NCBI GenBank assembly: GCA_014762505.1
Contig: JABURS010000032.1
Span: 1-64,000, forward strand
Direction of reading: 5' to 3'
Length of the DNA: 64,000 nt
Source of the DNA: Chromatiales bacterium
Lineage (GTDB): Bacteria; Pseudomonadota; Gammaproteobacteria; SpSt-1174
Made by a program: the position numbers and the translations under genes
Notes under the pieces: generated by a model
Databases searched by the model: none
What the model saw: the letters and a program-made list of their open reading frames with translations, nothing else
Told to the model about the DNA's origin: nothing
Shown here: piece after piece, positions 8,419 to 17,499 of the stretch
How the letters are laid out: every line of letters starts with the position of its first letter
Position numbering within the stretch: the first letter of the stretch is position 1

Positions 8419-8982
8419 ATGAAGACCCTGTTCACCATACTCGCGACCCTGCTGCTGGCGGCCTGCCAGGGGACCCTGCCGCGCGACGAGACCTCGCCCT
8501 GGTATCACCCACCCGCGGGCACGACGGTCACGGTGCATCGCGCCATCGATATCCCGCCGGGCCGGGCCCGCATCTTCCTGCAGAACGGGCAGATCGTTGC
8601 CTACACCGCACGCAACCTGTACTACCCGAACTGCGAGTTCGAGGTACTTACCGTGGACGAGACGGTACGCCGCATCCTGCCGGGCGAGTTTCGGGTGCAG
8701 CGCGTGCTCATACGCCAGGACCAGGTCGCCGGAGGTGATCCCGTACGCCTGGTGGACGCCGGCCGACACCTCGGTATCGGCCTTGGGATCGGGCCGTGGG
8801 GCGGGATGGGGCTGGCCGCCGACGACGACGGTCCCAGCTACATCATGTACGTGGTGGAGATGCGCCTGCGCTCGCCAGAGCAGCCCGATGTCTATCGCCT
8901 GGTCTGCCGCGGCGGGGAGGACGACCCGGCCGATGCGATCCCGCCCTCCATCCGCGAGATGCGCCAGGCCTTGGGCGATTAG
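8419..8982 (+). CDS. putative lipoprotein of unknown function
   Basis: A 187-residue protein with a lipoprotein signal (MKTLFTILATLLLAAC), the Cys being residue 16. GCAAGGAGA lies before the ATG. The mature part has a hydrophobic Gly-rich segment near residues 118-135 (GIGLGIGPWGGMGLAADD) within an otherwise polar, beta-rich sequence. It is divergent from the lipoprotein at 7929-8345 across 73 bases, so they may share regulation. No domain recognised. Confidence 0.7.
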   Translation: MKTLFTILATLLLAACQGTLPRDETSPWYHPPAGTTVTVHRAIDIPPGRARIFLQNGQIVAYTARNLYYPNCEFEVLTVDETVRRILPGEFRVQRVLIRQDQVAGGDPVRLVDAGRHLGIGLGIGPWGGMGLAADDDGPSYIMYVVEMRLRSPEQPDVYRLVCRGGEDDPADAIPPSIREMRQALGD

Positions 8983-9017
8983 GCCACGCTGACCCTGCCG
9001 GACGCACCCGCCGAGGA

Positions 9018-9551
9018 CTAGCCGCGCAGGCGCATCCAGAGTTCGATGAAGTGGCGCCGCGCCTCGGGATCTGTGGCCGACTGATCCCAGACATGCGTAC
9101 CGAAACCGATCTGCGCCAGCACGTACTCGCCCAGTGCAATCTGGCCGATGGCGGTGGCACCGGTCGCCAGCTGCCCGATGCCGAACTCCAGGGCCAGTGC
9201 CAGCTGGCCGATGCCATACACCCCCGTGGCCGCCTGCCCCAGCCCGAACAGCAGGCCCAGACCGAGCTGACCAATGGCCAGCAGGCCGAAGGCCGCCTGC
9301 CCCACGGCAACGCCACCGACGGCGACACGGCCGACGGCCAGCACGCCACGCGCCACCTTGCGCCGCCCCGTCTCCGGGCAGATGCCGCGGGTGTAGTGCA
9401 GCAGCGGCCAGCCGGCGAAGCGGGCATGTGAGACGAACTCTGCATAGGCCCGGCCATCGGGATAGAGATAGCGTCGCCACACGCCGCGGCGGGTACGCTC
9501 GATCCGGTATTCGATCTCCTCGAGCAGGAGATTGCGCGCCGCTCTAGGCAT
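9018..9551 (-). CDS. pentad-repeat (xxAxG) hydrophobic protein coupled to a diguanylate cyclase
   Basis: A 177-residue protein. Residues 1-65 are polar and basic; residues about 66-151 consist of some 16 near-tandem five-residue units ending in Gly (VLAVG, RVAVG, GVAVG, QAAFG, LLAIG, QLATG, ATAIG, QIALG); the last 25 are polar. This could be a regular beta-helix-like solenoid or packed Gly-rich helices in a membrane. The ATG overlaps the stop of the upstream diguanylate cyclase gene by 8 bases, so expression is coupled. Start 9551 chosen for this overlap; longer frames upstream run through the cyclase gene. I recognise no named family. Confidence 0.7.
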   Translation of the reverse strand: MPRAARNLLLEEIEYRIERTRRGVWRRYLYPDGRAYAEFVSHARFAGWPLLHYTRGICPETGRRKVARGVLAVGRVAVGGVAVGQAAFGLLAIGQLGLGLLFGLGQAATGVYGIGQLALALEFGIGQLATGATAIGQIALGEYVLAQIGFGTHVWDQSATDPEARRHFIELWMRLRG

Positions 9552-11241
9552 GAGCCACCACCCGGTCACGCCCCCCCTCCTTGGCCTGATACAGGGCGAC
9601 ATCGGCCCGCCCGATGAACTCGCCGGGCGGCCCGCCCTCGCACCATTCGGACAGGCCAAAGCTGCAGCTCAGGCGCCCGACATGCGGGAACTCCTGTGCG
9701 CGCAGCAGCGCCTGCAGCTTGTTCGCCAGCTGCTCGGCATCGGCCAGCGTGGTCACCGGGCAGAGCAGTGCGAATTCCTCGCCACCCCAGCGTGCCAGCA
9801 CATCCTGCTCACGCACGTTGTCGCCAACCAGCTGCGCAAAGGCACGCAACACCGCATCACCCGCCTGGTGACCATAGCGATCATTGATGCTCTTGAAGTG
9901 ATCGATATCCATCAGGACCAGGGACAGCGGGGAGAGATAGCGCTCGGCACGGCTGATCTCGTGACGCAGGACGTTGTTGAACTCGCGCCGATTGGCCACC
10001 CCGGTGAGGCTGTCGGTCGTGGCCAGCGCCTCCAGCTCGGCCTGCAGCTTCTCGCGCTGACGGATCTCGTGCGCAAGCTCGGCATTCGTCGCTTCCAGTG
10101 CCGCCGTGCGCTCGGCCACCATGGCCTCGAGCTCCTCCTTGCCACGCAGCAAAATGGCTTCTGCATCCTTTATGCGGGTAACCTCGGTACGCACGGAGAC
10201 GTATTTGTACGGCAGCCCTTCCGTATCCAGAAAGGGCACGATGGTCGTGGCCACCCAGTAGAGGCTGCCATCACGGCGGCGGTTGCAGATCTCCCCCTGC
10301 CAGATGCATCCCTCGGTGATGGTCTCCCACATCTGCCGGTAGAAGTCATCATCGTGCACACCGGAACGCAGCAGGCGGTGGTTGTTGCCGATCAGTTCGG
10401 CGCGGGAGTACTGGCTCACCTCGCAGAACTTGTCGTTGGCATAGATGATGTCGCCGGCCGCATCGGCAATGCTCACGATGTTGTGACGGTCGGTGGCCTG
10501 GCGCTGGAACTCGTTCTCCTTGAGCATCGCATCGAGCCGCACCGCCTGGTCCTCGATGGTGGCCGTGCCACGGGCCACCTGGCGCACCGTGAGCGCGGCA
10601 ATGCCCGCCACCAGGGCGATACCGATGGTGCCGAAAGCGAGCAACAGCCAGTAGACGCGCCGGGACAACAGGGTGGCCTGCAGGGTCTGCTCGTGCGTAC
10701 GCCCGGCATGCAAGGCCAGCGCCACCTCCAGCCGTTCGAGCATCCGTGTCTGGCGTGGCTGCACTTCCTCGACCAGCAGGCGACCGGCCAAATCGTGCTC
10801 GCCGCCACGCAGCAGATCGATGATCCGCTCCTGAAATGCGACGATCTCCAGGGCGATCTCACGCTGGCTGGCAAGCAGCGCCTGTTCCGTCGGCGGCAGC
10901 CCCAGGGCAAGCAGCTCGGACCGCGCCATGGCGAACTCGGTCCCCAGTGCGTAGAAGGTCTGCACCTTTTCTTCGAACAGGAAGGGGTCGGTCGTCTCGC
11001 TGGCCTGCAGATCGTGCAGTATCGCCAGACGTCGCCGTGCGGCGTCCAGCATGCGAAACAGGGACTGATTGGCCACCTGCTCCTCCTGCGCCACCTCGAT
11101 CAGCGACGACTGGGTGCTATGCAGACCGACCACTCCGAGCGAGACGGTGACGACCAGCGTGATGCCCGTGGCTGCGAACGCCGCCAGCAGCACCCGGCGG
11201 ATTCTGCGCGAATAGATGAATGCGGTGCGGTTGTCTGTCAC
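9544..11241 (-). CDS. membrane diguanylate cyclase (sensor - PAS - GGDEF)
   Basis: Makes c-di-GMP from two GTP. Order: transmembrane helix ~15-40, periplasmic helical sensor of about 150 residues, second transmembrane helix ~190-215, PAS domain ~250-370 with a PAC-like YVSVRTEVTRIKDAE tail, coiled coil, GGDEF domain ~400-560. The active site WGGEEFALL is intact, and no RxxD inhibitory site is seen before it. Start uncertain: GTG 11241 gives a sensible short cytoplasmic N-terminus; the longest frame begins with TTG at 11295 and lacks a ribosome-binding site. Coupled to the pentad-repeat gene. Confidence 0.88.
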   Translation of the reverse strand: MTDNRTAFIYSRRIRRVLLAAFAATGITLVVTVSLGVVGLHSTQSSLIEVAQEEQVANQSLFRMLDAARRRLAILHDLQASETTDPFLFEEKVQTFYALGTEFAMARSELLALGLPPTEQALLASQREIALEIVAFQERIIDLLRGGEHDLAGRLLVEEVQPRQTRMLERLEVALALHAGRTHEQTLQATLLSRRVYWLLLAFGTIGIALVAGIAALTVRQVARGTATIEDQAVRLDAMLKENEFQRQATDRHNIVSIADAAGDIIYANDKFCEVSQYSRAELIGNNHRLLRSGVHDDDFYRQMWETITEGCIWQGEICNRRRDGSLYWVATTIVPFLDTEGLPYKYVSVRTEVTRIKDAEAILLRGKEELEAMVAERTAALEATNAELAHEIRQREKLQAELEALATTDSLTGVANRREFNNVLRHEISRAERYLSPLSLVLMDIDHFKSINDRYGHQAGDAVLRAFAQLVGDNVREQDVLARWGGEEFALLCPVTTLADAEQLANKLQALLRAQEFPHVGRLSCSFGLSEWCEGGPPGEFIGRADVALYQAKEGGRDRVVAHA

Positions 11242-11409
11242 TGGCGTTTTTATGCCCCGTCCGATGCATTCCTTCGCGCTGTCTGCAGGAGGCAAAATGA
11301 TAGCCGCAAGCAGGTTCGTCTGTCGCCGACCTTGACAGTCTCTGGCGATGCGTCCTGAATAGCTCTATCACGATACGTCCAGCGACACGACGGAAAACCG
11401 CCCCCTGCC

Positions 11410-12720
11410 ATGAATTTCCGCCAATCTTTTGAGATCGATCAACTCGGCGCCTGCCGCATCGACAACCCCATGGCCAGCGAGGGCGACTTCCACTTCGTCG
11501 ACGATCGCGAGCGCCTGCTCTGTGATCCCCATCTGAGTGGCCTCGAGGAGGCCATACAGACCGGCGCGCAGCCCAACGGCTTCGAGGTGGCCGGCCCGCG
11601 GCGCCTGATCCACTTCGAGCCCGAGCGGGTACGCGCCGCGGTGGTCACCTGCGGCGGACTCAGCCCCGGCCTGAACAGCGTGATCCGCGGCCTGGTGATG
11701 CAGCTCTGGTACCACTACGGCTGCCGCGACATCCTCGGCATCCGTTACGGCTACAACGGCCTGAGCCCGGACGCCCAGCCGCCGCTGGCCCTCACCCCCG
11801 AACGGGTGAGCAACATCCACCTGGAAGGCGGCACCATCCTCGGTTCCTCGCGCGGCACGCCACCGACCGCCACGCTGGTCGACACCCTGGTGGCGCTGGG
11901 CATCGACGTCCTCTTCACCGTGGGCGGCGACGGCACGATGCGCGGTGCAGCGGCCATTCAACGGGAGCTGCACGATCGCCGGCTCGACATCGCCGTGGTC
12001 GGCATCCCCAAGACCATCGACAACGACATCCCCTTCGTCCGCCGCGCCTTCGGCTTCGAGACGGCGGTGGCCATTGCCACCCAGTCGGTGCGTGCCGCCG
12101 AGGTGGAGGCCAAGGGTTCACCGCGCGGCGTCGGCCTGGTGAAGCTGATGGGGCGTCATGCGGGCTTCATCGCGGCCACCGCGGCGCTGGCCGCGGGCAA
12201 TGCCAACCTGGTGCTGATACCTGAGGTACCCTTCGCGCTGGACGGCCTCCTGCGCTGGCTGGAAGAACGGCTCGAACGCAAGAATCACGTGGTGATCGTG
12301 GCCGCGGAGGGGGCCGGTCAGGACTGTTTCGATACCGAGACACTGGGCACGGATGCCTCGGGAAACCAGGCCCTGGGGGACATCGGCGTGCTGCTGCGCG
12401 ATCGCATCAAACAGCACTTCGCCGAGGCCGGCACCCCGGTGACGATGAAGTACATCGATCCGAGCTATCTCATCCGCTCGACCCCCGCCAACCCCACCGA
12501 CCAGATCTACTGCGACCGCCTGGCCCGTGCCGCCGCGCATGCTGCCATGGCCGGCAAGACCGGTATGCTCATCGGCTACTGGCACGGCCGCATGACCCAT
12601 GTCCCCATGCAGGCACTGGAGGGCCAGACCCGGCGCGTGAATCCCCAGGGCGAACTGTGGCATGCCGTGCTGGAGAATACCGGGCAGCCGGCGCGGATCG
12701 ATCCGCCGCAGGACGATTAA
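11410..12720 (+). CDS. 6-phosphofructokinase, group with GGDGT and PKTIDND signatures
   Basis: Phosphorylates fructose 6-phosphate in glycolysis. The 436-residue length and the motifs HLEGGTILGSSRG, TVGGDGTMRGA (~172) and GIPKTIDNDIP (~200) place it with the long PfkA-superfamily enzymes. PPi-dependent enzymes usually carry Asp in the GGDDT position, whereas this has Gly (ATP-type); but it has Lys in PKTIDND (PPi-type). This mixture is known in ATP-using plant and trypanosome enzymes, so ATP is the better guess for the donor. The N-terminal ~70 residues are the extension typical of that group. No good ribosome-binding site is seen before 11410. Confidence 0.88.
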   Translation: MNFRQSFEIDQLGACRIDNPMASEGDFHFVDDRERLLCDPHLSGLEEAIQTGAQPNGFEVAGPRRLIHFEPERVRAAVVTCGGLSPGLNSVIRGLVMQLWYHYGCRDILGIRYGYNGLSPDAQPPLALTPERVSNIHLEGGTILGSSRGTPPTATLVDTLVALGIDVLFTVGGDGTMRGAAAIQRELHDRRLDIAVVGIPKTIDNDIPFVRRAFGFETAVAIATQSVRAAEVEAKGSPRGVGLVKLMGRHAGFIAATAALAAGNANLVLIPEVPFALDGLLRWLEERLERKNHVVIVAAEGAGQDCFDTETLGTDASGNQALGDIGVLLRDRIKQHFAEAGTPVTMKYIDPSYLIRSTPANPTDQIYCDRLARAAAHAAMAGKTGMLIGYWHGRMTHVPMQALEGQTRRVNPQGELWHAVLENTGQPARIDPPQDD

Positions 12721-13562
12721 TCACCCCGCGCCACCGGCCGCGCCGGGTCCCTGATCCACTCGCTCCAGGAGCCGGCATACAGCCGCGACCCGGGCAGGCC
12801 CGCGACCTCCATCGCCAGCAGGTTGTGACAGGCCGTCACCCCCGATCCACACATGTGCATCACTTCGCTCGGCAGGGCATCACCCAGTAGCGAGAGGAAG
12901 GCCGCGCGCAGGGCATCCGGTGGCAGGAAGCGCTGCGCCTCGTCGAGATTGGTGGTGAAGGGCCGGTTCAGTGCCCCCGGCACATGCCCGGCCACCGGGT
13001 CGATGGGCTCCTCCTCCCCGGCAAAACGCGCGGGGGCGCGCGCATCGATCAGCACGCCCTGCCCGAGGGCCAGCGTCTCGGCCACGTAACCGGCATCCAC
13101 CCAGCGGTCCGCATCGGGCCGCGCGACGAAGTCGGCCGACGGCCGCGTCACCTCGCCGGTCTCCAGCGGCAGGCCCGCAGCCTGCCACACCGCATGGCCA
13201 CCGTTCAGCAGGGCGACCTGCCGGTGCCCGAGCCAGCGCGCCAGCCACCAGAGCCGTGCGGCCATCGCCCCGCCCGCATCGTCCAGGGCCACCACCTGGG
13301 TACCGGGCCCGATCCCCCAGGCCGCGAAGCGGCGGGCGAGCTGTGCCGGTTCAGGCAGGGGATGCCGCCCGGTATCCGGCCCGACCGGCCCCGAGAGGTC
13401 CTGCTCCAGGTCGGCATACACGGCACCCGGCACATGCCCCGCCAGGTAGGCCCGGCGCCCCGCCTGCGGATCGGCGAGCGAAAAGCGGCAGTCGACCACG
13501 ACCACCCCCGGGTCCTGCAGATGCGCCTGCAACCAGCGCAGTTCCACCAGCGTATCGAACAT
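12717..13562 (-). CDS. 3-mercaptopyruvate/thiosulfate sulfurtransferase (double rhodanese)
   Basis: Transfers a sulfane sulfur to a thiol or cyanide acceptor. Two rhodanese domains: an inactive N-terminal one (~5-125; [24 protein letters not shown]) and a C-terminal one (~155-280; [22 protein letters not shown]) carrying the active loop [11 protein letters not shown]. The CGSGVT loop is typical of mercaptopyruvate-preferring enzymes rather than thiosulfate-preferring ones (CRKGVT). No signal peptide, so cytoplasmic. The 3' end overlaps the phosphofructokinase gene by 4 bases, convergently. Confidence 0.9.
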   Translation of the reverse strand: MFDTLVELRWLQAHLQDPGVVVVDCRFSLADPQAGRRAYLAGHVPGAVYADLEQDLSGPVGPDTGRHPLPEPAQLARRFAAWGIGPGTQVVALDDAGGAMAARLWWLARWLGHRQVALLNGGHAVWQAAGLPLETGEVTRPSADFVARPDADRWVDAGYVAETLALGQGVLIDARAPARFAGEEEPIDPVAGHVPGALNRPFTTNLDEAQRFLPPDALRAAFLSLLGDALPSEVMHMCGSGVTACHNLLAMEVAGLPGSRLYAGSWSEWIRDPARPVARGD

Positions 13563-13771
13563 GGCGTCCTCTCCTTCCGATGCAAAAGGCTATGACAGGA
13601 CAGGCGCGCGTCACGAAGTCTTCATCGATACGCGGCCAAAAAACCTTTCACACCCGTAAAAGCTGCATGATAATAAATCCCGACACGTCGACAATGCCCG
13701 GGCGGCAGCCTGCGCCTGGTCAACGTGTCGAGTGGCAACAGGATTTTTTCGCGTTCTCGAGGAAAAGCAGC

Positions 13772-13975
13772 ATGGCTACCGGTACCGTCAAGTGGTTCAA
13801 CGAGACCAAGGGCTTCGGCTTCATTGCGCAGGACAATGGCGGCCCTGACGTCTTCGTGCATTACAGCGCCATCACCGCCGAGGGCTTCCGCACCCTGCGT
13901 GAAGGCCAGAAGGTCAGCTTCGAGGTGCAGCAGGGCCCGAAGGGTCCGCAGGCCGCCAACGTCGTCCCCGAGTGA
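13772..13975 (+). CDS. cold-shock protein, CspA family
   Basis: A 67-residue single cold-shock domain that binds single-stranded RNA/DNA. RNP1 (KGFGFI) and RNP2 (VFVHY) are both present after the canonical [15 protein letters not shown] opening. GAGGAAAAG precedes the ATG. About 200 bases separate it from the divergent sulfurtransferase, leaving room for a long 5' leader as in cold-regulated csp mRNAs. It is closely similar to the second csp at 24933-25136; this copy has Tyr where the other has Phe in RNP2. Confidence 0.95.
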   Translation: MATGTVKWFNETKGFGFIAQDNGGPDVFVHYSAITAEGFRTLREGQKVSFEVQQGPKGPQAANVVPE

Positions 13976-13979
13976 CAGG

Positions 13980-14008
13980 ACGGGCCCGGGGCGTGCCCCC
14001 GGGCCCGT
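13980..14008 (+). terminator. GC-rich hairpin after csp
   Basis: A 12-bp stem (ACGGGCCCGGGG with its complement) and a short loop begin four bases after the csp stop. There is no T run, so it may be a weak terminator or an mRNA 3'-stabilising structure. Confidence 0.5.
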
Positions 14009-14085
14009 GTCACCGCCCACACCTCGCTCGCGCACGGGCGGCGTGATCACGCCGCCCGCGTCCCGGGTATGATCCGGTAATCCCC

Positions 14086-14928
14086 ATGCTCGGCTATCGC
14101 CACGCCTTTCATGCCGGCAACATCGCCGATGTCCTCAAGCACGCCGCCCTGGCGCTTGCGCTGGAGGCCCTCAAGCGCAAGGACAAGCCCTTCTGCTATC
14201 TGGAGACCCATGCCGGCAGCGGCCGCTACGACCTCGCGCAGGAGGCGGCGCAAACCACCGGCGAATACCACGATGGCATCGGGCGCCTGTGGGGGCGGGA
14301 CGACAACCCGGCCCTGCTCGCCCCCTATCTCTCCGCCGTGCAGGCACTGAACCCGAACGGCCAGCTGCGTCATTATCCCGGCTCGCCACGCGTCGCCCGA
14401 CACCTGCTGCGCAGCGGCGATCGCATGATCCTCTGCGAACTCAACCGCAAGGACCACGAGGTACTGGAACGGGCGTTTGCCGACGACCGGCAGGTGCGTA
14501 CCTACCGGCAGGATGGCTATCAGGCCCTCAAGGCCTTCCTGCCGCCGCCCGAGCGCCGCGGCCTAGTGCTGATCGACCCGGCCTACGAGGGACGCGACGA
14601 GTACCGCCGCCTGCTGGAGGCCCTGGCCGAGGGCCTGCGGCGCTGGGCCACCGGCTGTTACGCCGTCTGGTATCCCATCCACCAGCGGGCCATCGCGAAG
14701 CGGTTTCTCGACTCCGTGGTGGCGCGCGGCTGGCGACGCCTGCTGGTGGCGGAGCTCACGGTGTTGCCGGACGATCGCCGCGACCGTCTCAACGGCTCGG
14801 GCATGCTGTTCGTGAATCCGCCCTGGCAGCTCGACACCCGGCTCGCCGAGTTGCTGCCGGCCCTCTGGCAGCGCCTCTCGCCGGCGGGCGAGGGCGGCAC
14901 CCGCGTGGAGTGGTTGATCGGGGAATGA
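14086..14928 (+). CDS. rlmJ: 23S rRNA (adenine(2030)-N6)-methyltransferase RlmJ
   Basis: SAM-dependent methylation of A2030 in 23S rRNA. The 280-residue sequence begins MLGYRHAFHAGNIADVLKHA, the family signature. The SAM-binding motif is YLETHAGSGRYDL (~40-53) and the catalytic motif is LIDPAYE (~165), the DPPY-like loop. Length agrees with E. coli RlmJ (280). Its stop abuts the stop of the convergent flavoprotein gene, with no spacer for a separate terminator. Confidence 0.93.
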   Translation: MLGYRHAFHAGNIADVLKHAALALALEALKRKDKPFCYLETHAGSGRYDLAQEAAQTTGEYHDGIGRLWGRDDNPALLAPYLSAVQALNPNGQLRHYPGSPRVARHLLRSGDRMILCELNRKDHEVLERAFADDRQVRTYRQDGYQALKAFLPPPERRGLVLIDPAYEGRDEYRRLLEALAEGLRRWATGCYAVWYPIHQRAIAKRFLDSVVARGWRRLLVAELTVLPDDRRDRLNGSGMLFVNPPWQLDTRLAELLPALWQRLSPAGEGGTRVEWLIGE

Positions 14929-16206
14929 CTACTGCCCGCCACCCTGCCGCAGGGTGGCGCCCGCCGCGCGGCCGGCGAGATAGCCGCTCGCCCAGGCCCA
15001 CTGGAAATTGAAGCCGCCGATGCGCCCGTCCACGTCCAGCAGCTCCCCCACCAGGTAGAGCCCGTCGCAGACGCGCGAGCGCATGCTGCGCGGATCGATC
15101 TCGGCGAGCGGCACCCCGCCCGCCGTCACCTCGGCGTAGGCGTAGCCGCGATCGCCCACCACGGGCAGCGGCATGTCGGTGAGCAGGGCCAGCAAGTCGC
15201 GGCGCCGGTCGCGGGGCAGCTCGGCGCAGGTGGCCTCCGGCGTGATGCCCGCCAGGGCGCAGAGGGCATCGGCCAGGCGCTGCGGCAGCCACTGGCGCAC
15301 CAGGCCGCGCACCGTCTTGCGTCCACCCTCGCGCAGCTGCCGGTCCACCGCCTCCGCGGCCTGCGCCGGCAGCCAGTTGGCGTAAAGCCCCGCCGCCCGG
15401 TCCTCGCGCTGCGCACTCAGCCAGTGACGGCTGATGTCGAGCACGGCCGGACCCGAGAGGCCGAAGTGGGTGCAGAGCAGGTCGCCCTCCGCCTCGGCGA
15501 GCGGCTTGCCGCTGCCGCTGCGCACGAGCAGCCGCACCGGCGTGGCCACTCCCGCCAGCTCGCGCAGCACGTGTACCTTCGCCAGCACCAGTGGCACCAG
15601 CGCCGGGAACAGGGGCCCCGGCACACTGTGGCCAAGGGCCTGGACCAGCGCATAACCCGAACCGTCCGAGCCGCTCTTGGGCAGGCTGCGTCCGCCGGTG
15701 GCGAGCACCACCTGCCGGGCGCGGCACTCGCCCCAGTCGCCCGTCAGACGGAACCCGCCGGCCACGCTCTCGATCTGCGCGACCTTGTGACCGGCGAGCA
15801 GCGGGATGCCGAGGCGTTGCAACTCGCCATGAAAGGCCGCCAGCACGTCGCGCGCCGAGTCGCTCACGGGGAACAGCTTGCCCGTGGCCTCGCGCTTGAG
15901 CGCCACGCCCAGTTCCTCGAAGAACGCGCGGGTGGCGCTCACCGGCCAGGCACGCAGCACGCGCCGGATGCTGTTGCGCGAGCCGCCGTTGAAATCGGTC
16001 TCGTCGACCACATCATGCGTGACATTGCAGCGTCCGCCGCCGGCCACCAGGATCTTCGCCCCCGGCCGGCGCGCGCCGTCGAGCACGAGGATGCGGGCGC
16101 CGGGCGCCTCCCGTCCGGCCCATACCGCCGCCATCAACCCGGCCGCACCGGCGCCCACCACGGCGAGGTCGGCATCGTACTGCTGCAACTGGGGAACGGA
16201 TGGCAT
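14929..16206 (-). CDS. BaiN/HI0933-type FAD-dependent oxidoreductase
   Basis: A 425-residue flavoprotein. It has the N-terminal dinucleotide-binding motif DLAVVGAGAAGLMAAVWAG (~13-31), the family-specific GAKILVAGGGRCNVTH (~48-63) and the late YAEVTAGGVPLAEIDP and FQWAWASGYLAG segments. HI0933-like proteins are widespread; the characterised relative BaiN reduces bile-acid enones, but the physiological substrate in free-living bacteria is unknown. Cytoplasmic. Convergent with rlmJ with no spacer. Confidence 0.88.
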   Translation of the reverse strand: MPSVPQLQQYDADLAVVGAGAAGLMAAVWAGREAPGARILVLDGARRPGAKILVAGGGRCNVTHDVVDETDFNGGSRNSIRRVLRAWPVSATRAFFEELGVALKREATGKLFPVSDSARDVLAAFHGELQRLGIPLLAGHKVAQIESVAGGFRLTGDWGECRARQVVLATGGRSLPKSGSDGSGYALVQALGHSVPGPLFPALVPLVLAKVHVLRELAGVATPVRLLVRSGSGKPLAEAEGDLLCTHFGLSGPAVLDISRHWLSAQREDRAAGLYANWLPAQAAEAVDRQLREGGRKTVRGLVRQWLPQRLADALCALAGITPEATCAELPRDRRRDLLALLTDMPLPVVGDRGYAYAEVTAGGVPLAEIDPRSMRSRVCDGLYLVGELLDVDGRIGGFNFQWAWASGYLAGRAAGATLRQGGGQ

Positions 16207-16355
16207 GGCAGATGGTCCAGGGAGGTGACGTGGGCATTCTACCCAAAGGTCCGCTGACTGCCGAAAAATCTGCTGGACAGCGAATGATGAATGACTAATA
16301 TCCGTTGCACAGGGGCCACGCTCCGCCCCGGGTTTGTTCTCTGGAGGCCTGTCTC

Positions 16356-16775
16356 ATGAGCAAGTCCACGATCTGGTATGGTTATCTCGACGCGGGTGAG
16401 AAGAGCTCGCCGGTGGTGATCGACGAGCGACTCAACACCGGCAACCCGCAGACCCTGTATGTGTTCAACCTGGCGCGCGGCAAGATCCTGGAATACCGTC
16501 GCGACATCGCCGAACCCAAGCTGCGGGAACTGAAGGCAGCCGAGCAGTCGGTGGTCAGCGAACTCAAGACCGCCTTCGACGCCGCGCGTCACGAATTCCG
16601 GACCCGCGGGGCCCGCATCCTCAATCTGCCCGAGCGCTGTGCTGCCGCCGCCAGCACAGCAGAGCCGCGCCTGCAGGAAGGCGAGGACGAGGAGATGGAT
16701 TTCGAGGACTTCGACATCGACCTCGTGGCCGATGACGAAGAGGCCGAGGAACTGGACGAAGTGGAAGAGATGTAA
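16356..16775 (+). CDS. unknown small protein with very acidic C-terminal tail
   Basis: A 139-residue protein. The N-terminal ~95 residues look folded (STIWYGYLDAGEKSSPVVID, then TLYVFNLARGKILEYRRDIAEPKL) and include a helical segment rich in Glu/Lys. The last ~35 residues are almost all Asp/Glu (DEEMDFEDFDIDLVADDEEAE), an intrinsically disordered acidic tail that may bind basic partners. Start at 16356 is supported by TGGAGG. A perfect hairpin follows immediately. Family not recognised. Confidence 0.65.
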   Translation: MSKSTIWYGYLDAGEKSSPVVIDERLNTGNPQTLYVFNLARGKILEYRRDIAEPKLRELKAAEQSVVSELKTAFDAARHEFRTRGARILNLPERCAAAASTAEPRLQEGEDEEMDFEDFDIDLVADDEEAEELDEVEEM

Positions 16776-16780
16776 TCACC

Positions 16781-16811
16781 GCCCCGGTCGTCCATGAGGG
16801 ACGACCGGGGC
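16781..16811 (+). terminator. hairpin after the acidic-tail gene
   Basis: A perfect 13-bp stem (GCCCCGGTCGTCC and its complement) with a 5-base loop starts five bases after the stop codon. No T run follows, so it is a likely but not classical terminator. Confidence 0.5.
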
Positions 16812-16859
16812 ACCCTGCCCTGATGCCCTGCCGGCATCACCCTGCAAAGAGCTGCCCGC

Positions 16860-17498
16860 ATGCAACCCGCCCTGCCCCTGCCCGCCGATACGCTGCCGCT
16901 GGCCGTCGTCGACGACCTCGTCGATCACGGCTACAGCCTGCGCCCGGGGTATTTCGATCCGGCCCTTGTAGCCGCCCTGCGCCGCGAACTGCGCCTGCTG
17001 CACCGGGAAGATCGCCTGCGCGCCGCGCGCATCGGCAAGGACGGCGAACGCCAGCTGCGTGAAGACATTCGCGGCGACCAGATCCGCTGGCTCACCGGCG
17101 AGACCGACGCCCAGCAGGCCTTTCTGGCGCAGATGGAGGCGCTGCGGGAGACCCTGAACCGCGAGCTGTTTCTCGGCCTGGAGGACTTCGAGGCGCACTT
17201 CGCCCTCTACCCGCCGGGCGCCCACTACGAGCGCCACCTCGACAGCTTCAACAACAACAACCTGCGCCGCGTCACCATCGTCGCCTATCTCAACGCCCGC
17301 TGGCGGCCCTGGGACGGCGGCGAACTGAACCTCTATGACGGCGACCGGGTCTTCGAGTCCATTCGCCCCGAGGGCGGCACGCTGGTCACCTTCCTGAGTG
17401 AACGCATCCCGCACGAGGTCGCCGTGACGCAGCGCAGCCGACTGAGCATCGCCGGCTGGTTCAGGGTGCGCCCGCTGCCCCAGACACCCCCGCTCTGA
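16860..17498 (+). CDS. 2-oxoglutarate/Fe(II) oxygenase, prolyl-4-hydroxylase-like
   Basis: A 212-residue protein matching the P4Hc-type dioxygenase fold. The iron facial triad is visible: HLD in YERHLDSF (~123), and the distal His in ERIPHEVAVT (~183); the 2-oxoglutarate-binding Arg follows in RSRLSIAGWFR. Such enzymes hydroxylate protein or small-molecule substrates; the bacterial form often targets EF-Tu, but no substrate is shown here. Cytoplasmic. Its stop lies one base from the convergent hemerythrin gene's stop. Confidence 0.88.
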   Translation: MQPALPLPADTLPLAVVDDLVDHGYSLRPGYFDPALVAALRRELRLLHREDRLRAARIGKDGERQLREDIRGDQIRWLTGETDAQQAFLAQMEALRETLNRELFLGLEDFEAHFALYPPGAHYERHLDSFNNNNLRRVTIVAYLNARWRPWDGGELNLYDGDRVFESIRPEGGTLVTFLSERIPHEVAVTQRSRLSIAGWFRVRPLPQTPPL

Positions 17499-17499
17499 G

